Below, in pieces: positions 58,338-64,000 of a stretch of 64,000 nucleotides of DNA (positions are counted from its first letter, which is position 1; every line of letters starts with the position of its first letter). The translations under genes and the position numbers were made by a program. This stretch comes from Cohaesibacter sp. (GTDB taxonomy: Bacteria > Pseudomonadota > Alphaproteobacteria > Rhizobiales > Cohaesibacteraceae), in NCBI GenBank assembly GCA_025210795.1, contig JAOAQZ010000019.1, positions 186,001 through 250,000 of the forward strand. Reading direction: 5' to 3'. The notes under the pieces are model-generated. The model ran no database searches. It was given only the letters and a program-made list of their open reading frames with translations, and had not been told where the DNA came from.

Positions 58338-59189
58338 TTAGGCTGCAAGAATAATCTCTCGCAAGATGTTATCAACCACAGGGCGAGTGCCAAACCATTT
58401 CTCAAATCCCGGTACCGCTTGATGAAGAAGCATTCCCAGTCCGTCAACTGTGGGGTTGCCGCGTTGTTCCGCTTGCAAAAGGAGCTCGGTTTTAAGCGGA
58501 TTATAGACGATATCGGTTACAAGGCAGCTTGCAGATAAATCTTTGAGATCCATCTCAAGCGGAGGCTGATTTGTCATACCAAGGGAGGTTGTATTGACCA
58601 ATAGGGAAGCATCACCAAGATGCACTTGACGATCTTGCCACTGTGCCATCTGAACCCGTTCCCCACGCCCCAAAGTGTGAAATAGATCCACAAGGCTCTC
58701 GGTTCTTGCCGCTGTGCGATTGGTGATGGTAATATCAAAGCCGCGATCAAGCAGCCCGTCGATAATAGGACGACTGGCACCACCTGCGCCCAGAATAAGC
58801 GCTTTTTTGGAAAGCGACCCTTGATCCCAGCCCGGGCTATTTTGATCAAGATTGGCAAGGAAGCCATAGCCATCGGTATTGTCAGCGTGAATTTTCCCCT
58901 CTTCCAGCCATAAGGTATTGGCCGCCGACAGGCGCTGCGCTGTGGGATGGATTACATCAACATGCTCAAGCACAGCTTCCTTATGGGGAATAGTCACATT
59001 GCCGCCAATAAAGCCTTCTTGTGCAAAATCCCTGATAAAGCTTTTGAGATTTTGGGGAAGAACTTCAATTTTCTCATATATTCCAAGTAGTTGTTTCTGC
59101 TTTATCCAATGATTGTGTATGAGTGGGGATTTTGAGTGCGAAATAGGAGAGCCGATCACAAAGACTTTTGGCATGCTTTGTTCTGACAT
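58338..59189 (-). CDS. aroE: Shikimate dehydrogenase (NADP)
   Basis: Reduces dehydroshikimate to shikimate in aromatic synthesis. The 283-residue protein has the shikimate-binding SPISHSKSPLIHNHW, catalytic Lys in NVTIPHKE, the NADP-binding GAGGASRPIIDGL and NRT. The start at 59189 has GAGG about 9 bp before it, and gives the usual N-terminus; the frame is open to 59222. Confidence 0.96.
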   Translation of the reverse strand: MSEQSMPKVFVIGSPISHSKSPLIHNHWIKQKQLLGIYEKIEVLPQNLKSFIRDFAQEGFIGGNVTIPHKEAVLEHVDVIHPTAQRLSAANTLWLEEGKIHADNTDGYGFLANLDQNSPGWDQGSLSKKALILGAGGASRPIIDGLLDRGFDITITNRTAARTESLVDLFHTLGRGERVQMAQWQDRQVHLGDASLLVNTTSLGMTNQPPLEMDLKDLSASCLVTDIVYNPLKTELLLQAEQRGNPTVDGLGMLLHQAVPGFEKWFGTRPVVDNILREIILAA

Positions 59190-59242
59190 CGTTACGATCC
59201 TCTTTGTGACAAATTGCGGCAAAAGCGCAAGGGCTTGCGGGA

Positions 59243-59848
59243 TTAAAGCTCAAGGCCCTGATCGGCACGCAAATAGCCGAGCAGATCAAGGAGTGGCAAG
59301 CCAAGGATGGTGAAATAGTCCCCTTCAATGGCGTCAAACAATTGCACGCCAATTCCTTCAAGCTGATAGCAGCCAACGGAGGATCGAACATTTTCGCCAA
59401 CCCTTGCGAGATAACGTCCAATTTCTTGCGGACTTAGCGGGCGCATGGATAAGGTGGCGGTGGATACACTATGCCATAGACTCTCACCATCCATTGCGCA
59501 GCAAACAGCCGAATGAAGCTGATGCTTTTGGCCGGCAAGTGCCAGCAATTGCTTGCGGGCGGCCTCATCATTTTCCGGTTTGTTAAAGCGCAAGTCCCCG
59601 CAGCCCAAGGTCTGATCTGCCCCGATTACCAAAGCACCGGGAAACCGGCTTGAGACTTCTTCCGCCTTGGCCTGGGCCAGAATTGCTGCAATATCGGCTG
59701 GTGGTGCACCGGCTTCAAGCAACGGTGCTTCTGCGGCTCTTTCATCAATATTGGCAGTGTGACAGTCAAAGGTCAGCCCTGCATTTGTCAGCAATTGGGC
59801 GCGCGCCTGACTTTTGGAGGCAAGGATAAGTGGTGGCATCATGATCAA
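59243..59848 (-). CDS. maf: Maf-family nucleotide pyrophosphatase
   Basis: Hydrolyses modified or non-canonical nucleoside triphosphates (house-cleaning). The 201-residue protein has LILASKSQARAQLLTNAG near the start, and VIGADQTLGCGDLRF with the catalytic Asp, then FDAIEGDYFTILGLPLLDLL. Ranges in the family differ in specificity, and this copy could be the YceF or the YhdE type. It lies between aroE and ppsR. Confidence 0.95.
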   Translation of the reverse strand: MIMMPPLILASKSQARAQLLTNAGLTFDCHTANIDERAAEAPLLEAGAPPADIAAILAQAKAEEVSSRFPGALVIGADQTLGCGDLRFNKPENDEAARKQLLALAGQKHQLHSAVCCAMDGESLWHSVSTATLSMRPLSPQEIGRYLARVGENVRSSVGCYQLEGIGVQLFDAIEGDYFTILGLPLLDLLGYLRADQGLEL

Positions 59849-59992
59849 ACAGGTCTTTTGTGAGTGATTTGCCCTCTTTTAGAGCAGGAATTAGCCGGAG
59901 AGAAAAGAAAATTTGCAAATCAAGCAAAGCCTTTTTCCAGATGCGATCAAAAGGGCAGGGGCAATTTCTACGCGCAGCATTGCCTGACATCT

Positions 59993-60844
59993 TTAATCTG
60001 GATCTTTTGCGAGCTTTTCAAGCCGTGCTTTTCGGTGCCTTTGGTAATATTTGTAAATCTCGGCCGCCGTTTCTTCGATTGATTTTCGCGTCACATCCAA
60101 AATAGGCCATTGATTGCGCTGGCACATCTTGCGCGTATAGGCAATTTCCTCCCCGATCATATTGCGATTGAGATAATCGCTTTGATTGCCTTCATTGCCA
60201 AAGCCCAGCACCCTGTTTTGGCGGATCTGCATAATCCGGCTCGGGCTTGCGATAAGCCCGATGATCATCGGTTTGTGATAACTATCAATCGGGGCGGGCA
60301 GGGGAATGTTTGGCACAAGGGGAATATTGGCCACTCTTAGGCCGCGATTGGCCAGATAAACCGATGTTGGCGTTTTGGACGTGCGCGAAATACCCACAAT
60401 AATGATATCAGCATCTCCAACGGTATGGGGAGACTGGCCATCATCATGCATCATGGTGAAGTTCATCGCCTCTATCCGATTAAAATAGTCGGAATTTAAG
60501 CTGTGCTGGGCACCAGCCAAACCTTGCTCGGACGCCCCCAAATAGGTTTGAAAGAGGCCGAATACCGGGCTTAGCACATTGCAAATCGGGATATGCAGTT
60601 TCTGGCAATGAGCTTCCAGTCGTGCAGACAGATCAGGATTGACCAGCGTATAGAGAACGATGCCCGGCTCTTCTTCAATCCGGCGCAGAATTTTCTCCAA
60701 TTGTTGATCGGTTCTGATTAAAGGATGAACATGTTCAATGGGTTGGGTGTTGGTATATTGAGACGCAGCGGCTCGCGCCACCGCAATCAAAGTCTCGCCT
60801 GTTGCGTCCGAAATCAGATGCAAATGAAAGAAATGTCCGCGCAT
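59993..60844 (-). CDS. ppsR: Pyruvate, phosphate dikinase/PEP synthase regulatory protein
   Basis: A DUF299 bifunctional kinase-phosphorylase that controls PEP synthase or pyruvate phosphate dikinase by phosphorylation. The start ATG at 60844 has a purine-rich AAAGGGA upstream and gives 283 residues beginning with HFHLHLISDATGET, the usual start; the frame opens at 60985. GISRTSKTPTSVYLANRG is the P-loop-like signature. Its regulated enzyme is not in the window. Next to the candidate origin. Confidence 0.95.
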   Translation of the reverse strand: MRGHFFHLHLISDATGETLIAVARAAASQYTNTQPIEHVHPLIRTDQQLEKILRRIEEEPGIVLYTLVNPDLSARLEAHCQKLHIPICNVLSPVFGLFQTYLGASEQGLAGAQHSLNSDYFNRIEAMNFTMMHDDGQSPHTVGDADIIIVGISRTSKTPTSVYLANRGLRVANIPLVPNIPLPAPIDSYHKPMIIGLIASPSRIMQIRQNRVLGFGNEGNQSDYLNRNMIGEEIAYTRKMCQRNQWPILDVTRKSIEETAAEIYKYYQRHRKARLEKLAKDPD

Positions 60845-61325
60845 AAATTCCCTTTCAGGCTTGACTTTTCCAAGGACTGCAAAAGTGATTCCTCCCCAAC
60901 CCATGTGGGCAAATGAGGATAAAACGCCCCTTAAACCAACTGAAGGAAAAGCATGCCCGCTATGCCGGATTTCATCAACATGCATGAAGGATGGGGATTT
61001 GATTTATTAACACTCTGTTTAGAAAGATTAATGAAGTGTAAATGCACATTTTCTCCAAAATCGCTCACCATAAGTTTTCCAAAATATCCCGCAATTGACC
61101 CTGCACAAGGAGGCTGGATTTACTATTGAAATAGACTTGTCCCCGTAATTCCAGTAAGCAGGTATCAAAGACAATTCAGAGAAAAGGACCCACTCTTAGA
61201 AAGCCTGTGGGATATATGTGGGTGAAAAACATATCCCGCTATCCACGGCCAATAAGAATAAAAAAATCCTTAAACTCTACTAATATTCTTATAGGGAAAA
61301 CCAAATGAGCTGGTTTTCATAGAAA
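60845..61325. other. Candidate chromosomal replication origin (oriC)
   Basis: The 480-bp gap between ppsR and hemE is where the origin lies in several alphaproteobacteria (between hemE and a conserved gene in Caulobacter). It holds an AT-rich stretch (61251-61291), a near-match DnaA box (TATCCAC at 61240-61246), TCACCCACA on the opposite strand (about 61217-61225), an inverted repeat GGGATAT/ATATCCC (61209-61237), and CtrA-like half-sites TTAA-N7-TTTA (61007-61021) and TTAA-N7-TAAT (61270-61284). No gene is seen. The call is mainly by position. Confidence 0.55.
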
Positions 61326-62369
61326 GTGAGAGTGAACGTGAGCAACCGACGCCTATTAAATGTTCTGAATGGCCAGACCGAGAAAACACCTCCTATCTGG
61401 CTGATGCGGCAAGCAGGTCGCTATCTTCCAGAATATCGGGCAACCCGAGCAGATGCAGGAAGCTTTCTCGATCTTTGCTATAATCCGGAACTGGCAACCG
61501 AAGTTACCCTTCAGCCAATTCGCCGTTTTGGCTTTGATGGTGCTATTCTCTTTTCAGATATTCTGGTTGTTCCTGATGCACTTGATCGCTCCGTTCGGTT
61601 CGTGCAAGGCGAAGGCCCCCAGCTTGATCCGATCACACCAGCTGAAATTGCCAAACTTGATCCTGAAAAAGTGCTGACAGGGCTTACAGCCGTTTTTGAG
61701 GCCGTTGAGAGCATCCGGGCAGCTCTGCCTGATGAAACCACCTTTTTGGGCTTCTGTGGCGCTCCCTGGACCGTGGCGACCTATATGATCGCCGGACATG
61801 GCACACCTGATCAGGCACCGGCCCGTCTTTTTGCGCGCCGCGAGCCAGAAGCTTTCAAGGCGCTCATTGATGTTCTGGTTGAAGCTTCTATCCTTTATCT
61901 CATCAAACAGCTCAAATGCGGTGCTGATGCTGTTCAGATTTTTGATAGCTGGGCAGGGGTTCTTGATGATGTGCTGTTCCTTTCTGCTTCTCAGGATCCA
62001 ATCAAGCGGATTGTTGAAGGTGTACGCAAAGAAATCCCGGACGCAAAGATTATCGGTTTCCCGAAAGGGGCCGGGCAGCGCTTGCCGCAATTTATCAAGG
62101 AAACCGGTATCAATTCTGTGGGGCTTGATTGGACCGTGCCTCTTGATTGGGCGCGCGATGAGCTGCAGGACAAAGTTGCTTTGCAAGGCAATCTGGACCC
62201 AATCTTGCTGATTACCGGTGGCCGTGATCTTGATGAGGCCATCGACCGGATTATGGAAGCCTGGTCAGATGGGCCATTTATTTTCAATCTTGGCCATGGC
62301 ATCACACCGCAAGGCGAGATCGATAATGTGCACCGGCTGATCAAGCGGGTTCGTGACTATCACGGCTAG
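61326..62369 (+). CDS. hemE: Uroporphyrinogen decarboxylase
   Basis: Converts uroporphyrinogen III to coproporphyrinogen III in haem synthesis. The 347-residue protein begins near [10 protein letters not shown] and has [34 protein letters not shown] and [12 protein letters not shown]. Two GTG starts (61326 and 61338) are possible; the second gives MSNRRLLN and is perhaps the better family match. It borders the candidate origin and is followed by hemJ. Confidence 0.97.
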   Translation: MRVNVSNRRLLNVLNGQTEKTPPIWLMRQAGRYLPEYRATRADAGSFLDLCYNPELATEVTLQPIRRFGFDGAILFSDILVVPDALDRSVRFVQGEGPQLDPITPAEIAKLDPEKVLTGLTAVFEAVESIRAALPDETTFLGFCGAPWTVATYMIAGHGTPDQAPARLFARREPEAFKALIDVLVEASILYLIKQLKCGADAVQIFDSWAGVLDDVLFLSASQDPIKRIVEGVRKEIPDAKIIGFPKGAGQRLPQFIKETGINSVGLDWTVPLDWARDELQDKVALQGNLDPILLITGGRDLDEAIDRIMEAWSDGPFIFNLGHGITPQGEIDNVHRLIKRVRDYHG

Positions 62370-62393
62370 AGTTTGAATTTGTGATTTTGAAAG

Positions 62394-62417
62394 CCCGCAT
62401 TGCCTGATGCGGGTTTT
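62394..62417 (+). terminator. Terminator after hemE
   Basis: CCCGCAT (62394-62400) pairs with ATGCGGG (62407-62413), a 6-nt loop, then T4. It lies just before the hemJ ribosome site and may weaken hemJ readthrough. Confidence 0.75.
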
Positions 62418-62444
62418 CTTTTGATCAGACACAAGGACCGCAAA

Positions 62445-62879
62445 ATGGATTATTATCTTTGGGTCAAAGCCCTGCATATCATTGCCATCATCACCTGGAT
62501 GGCCGGCATTTTCTATTTGCCGCGGCTTTTTGTTTATCACGCAGAGACGGAAAGCGGCACGCAGCAATCCGAGACCTTCAAGATCATGGAGCGCCGGTTG
62601 CTCAAGGCGATTATGAATCCCTCCCTGATCATTGCCTGGGTCGTCGGGCTAACCCTTGCCTTTTATTACGAGATTTGGGAGCCGGATGCGATTTGGCTTC
62701 ATATCAAGTTTTTGCTTGTGGGCGGAATGACGGTTTATCACATGTATTTGGCCAAATGCGTGAAGGTATTTGCCGCAGACCAGAACACCAAAAGCCATAA
62801 ATTCTATCGGGTCTTGAATGAAGTTCCGACCCTTTTGATGTTGGGAATTGTGATTTTGGCCGTGGTAAAGCCATTCTGA
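62445..62879 (+). CDS. hemJ: Protoporphyrinogen oxidase HemJ
   Basis: Oxidises protoporphyrinogen IX to protoporphyrin IX, with haem bound in the membrane. The 144-residue protein has four predicted membrane helices. YLWVKALHIIAIITWMAG at the start has the conserved His, followed by LPRLFVYH. The start at 62445 has AAGGA upstream and fits the family; the frame opens at 62400. It lies between hemE and rho, the usual Rhizobiales order. Confidence 0.93.
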   Translation: MDYYLWVKALHIIAIITWMAGIFYLPRLFVYHAETESGTQQSETFKIMERRLLKAIMNPSLIIAWVVGLTLAFYYEIWEPDAIWLHIKFLLVGGMTVYHMYLAKCVKVFAADQNTKSHKFYRVLNEVPTLLMLGIVILAVVKPF

Positions 62880-62910
62880 TTTTCTGCAGAAATGAGCAGA
62901 ATTCTTTGTG

Positions 62911-62950
62911 AAACCCGATTTTCTCAGCGAGAATCGGGTTTCTTTTGTTT
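62911..62950 (+). terminator. Terminator after hemJ
   Basis: AAACCCGATT (62911-62920) pairs with AATCGGGTTT (62932-62941) with a small inner bulge, followed by T residues. Confidence 0.8.
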
Positions 62951-63129
62951 TTGGGGTTGGCAAGAAAAATTCAAGCAGCTATGGTCCGCCAACTCTTAAG
63001 GCTGGCGAATCGCAAGAATTTGCCTTCTGGCTTGAAGAGCTTACGGAACGCAAAAACAAGAATAGCGTTCTGTTCTATCCCTACCGTATTTTTCCCCTTT
63101 GGTTGCTTTGGCTTAACGAGACTTTCGCT

Positions 63130-64000
63130 ATGCGCGAAATGAAATTACAAGAACTCAAACAAAAATCACCCACCGAGCTTCTCAATTTTGCAGAAGATCT
63201 TGAGGTTGAAAATGCAAGCACCTTGCGAAAGCAAGAGCTTCTTTTTGCAATTCTGAAACAATTGGCAGATCAGGACGTAGACATTATCGGCGAAGGCGTC
63301 GTCGAAGTGTTGCAGGATGGCTTTGGCTTTTTGCGCTCACCTGATGCCAACTATCTTCCCGGACCGGATGATATCTATATCTCCCCATCCCAGATCCGCC
63401 GTTTTTCGCTGCGGACTGGTGATACAGTGGAGGGACATATCCGCAGTCCCAAGGATGGCGAACGCTATTTTGCGCTTCTCAAAGTCAATAGTGTCAATTT
63501 TGAAGATCCAGATAAGGCCCGCCATAAGGTCCATTTCGACAATTTGACACCATTGCATCCTGATGAGCGCTTCCAGTTGGAATCTGTTGATCCAACCGGC
63601 AAGGATATGTCCAGCCGTGTGATTGATCTGGTTGCGCCCCTTGGCAAAGGGCAGCGCGCCCTGATCGTTGCGCCACCGCGCACCGGTAAAACTGTGCTGC
63701 TTCAGAATATTGCCAAATCTATCACGGCTAATCATCCTGATAGCTGCCTGATTGTTTTGCTGATTGACGAGCGCCCGGAAGAGGTGACCGACATGAAGCG
63801 GACGGTGAATGGTGAAGTGGTTTCATCCACTTTTGATGAGCCTGCATCCCGTCACGTTCAGGTTGCTGAAATGGTGATCGAAAAGGCAAAGCGTCTTGTT
63901 GAGCATGGGCGGGACGTTGTTATTCTGCTCGATTCCATCACGCGTCTTGGTCGCGCCTATAACACGGTTATTCCATCCTCTGGTAAGGTTCTGACCGGTG
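63130..64000 (+). CDS. rho: Transcription termination factor Rho (3' end outside window)
   Basis: RNA helicase that ends transcription at Rho-dependent sites. About 290 codons are present before the right edge. [19 protein letters not shown] is the common start; an RNA-binding domain (about 50-125, [14 protein letters not shown]) and Walker [16 protein letters not shown] follow. The remainder lies outside. The leader of about 180 nt after the hemJ terminator has no clear gene. Confidence 0.97.
   Translation, partial: MREMKLQELKQKSPTELLNFAEDLEVENASTLRKQELLFAILKQLADQDVDIIGEGVVEVLQDGFGFLRSPDANYLPGPDDIYISPSQIRRFSLRTGDTVEGHIRSPKDGERYFALLKVNSVNFEDPDKARHKVHFDNLTPLHPDERFQLESVDPTGKDMSSRVIDLVAPLGKGQRALIVAPPRTGKTVLLQNIAKSITANHPDSCLIVLLIDERPEEVTDMKRTVNGEVVSSTFDEPASRHVQVAEMVIEKAKRLVEHGRDVVILLDSITRLGRAYNTVIPSSGKVLTG

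Noticed and set aside
1..64000. Search for mobile elements, CRISPR arrays, tRNAs and rRNAs
   Set aside because: No transposase, integrase, direct repeat array, tRNA cloverleaf or rRNA segment was recognised on reading. A dedicated tRNA scan would settle the tRNA point.

Overview
This 64 kb window looks like chromosomal core DNA from an alphaproteobacterium of the Hyphomicrobiales (Rhizobiales). The evidence is gene content and order: hemE, a candidate origin, ppsR, maf, aroE, coaE, dnaQ and secB on one side; a his cluster with DUF2628 next to hslVU; hrcA/grpE opposite rph-rdgB-hemW; dnaK-dnaJ followed by pmtA and pyrF; and putA opposite an Lrp-type regulator. The sequence appears to have a moderate GC content. 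A marine lineage such as Cohaesibacteraceae or Stappiaceae is my guess, not something shown. I saw no insertion sequence, prophage, CRISPR array, tRNA or rRNA. Gene spacing is tight and most genes are recognisable housekeeping functions.

Layout. 0-10 kb: mutS (cut by the left edge) and divergent maeB, an OlsB-type acyltransferase, a hybrid histidine kinase and comM. 10-20 kb: a LysE-family exporter, ogt, a di-haem peroxidase, gshB, yraN, rsmI, a periplasmic-binding lipoprotein, hemW, rdgB and rph. 20-32.6 kb: hrcA, grpE, a probable small RNA, a LysR regulator, putA/putR, alkB, a secreted hypothetical protein, dnaK and dnaJ. 32.6-41 kb: pmtA, an FMN reductase, pyrF, a DUF3592 protein, dapB, gpmA, an AraC-alkyltransferase fusion, a DUF2244 protein, nth and a second LysE-like exporter. 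41-46 kb: an unusual LuxR-type regulator fused to an alpha/beta-hydrolase fold, an EI24/CysZ-like membrane protein, an adenosine kinase-like sugar kinase and coaA. 46-53 kb: hisE, hisF, hisA, hisH, a DUF2628 gene, hisB, hslV, hslU and an Xre regulator. 53-60.9 kb: smr, mltA, a Tim44-like protein, fxsA, secB, dnaQ, coaE, aroE, maf and ppsR. 60.8-61.3 kb: candidate replication origin. 61.3-64 kb: hemE, hemJ and rho (cut by the right edge).

Functional themes. Protein quality control is well represented (hrcA, grpE, dnaK, dnaJ, hslVU, secB), with sigma-32-like promoter candidates before dnaK and grpE. Alkylation and mismatch repair genes recur (mutS, ogt, an AraC-type alkyltransferase, alkB, nth). 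Two genes imply phosphorus-free or choline lipids (olsB, pmtA). Several biosynthetic genes are spread through the window (his, pyrF, dapB, aroE, coaA, coaE, hemE, hemJ, hemW).

The least ordinary items are the LuxR/alpha-beta-hydrolase protein at 41.2-43.0 kb, in which all three expected catalytic positions appear substituted, a dyad 83 bp upstream of it, and the orphan terminator with a CU-rich segment at about 22.1-22.25 kb that looks like a small RNA gene. I did not find a clear multi-gene novel system.
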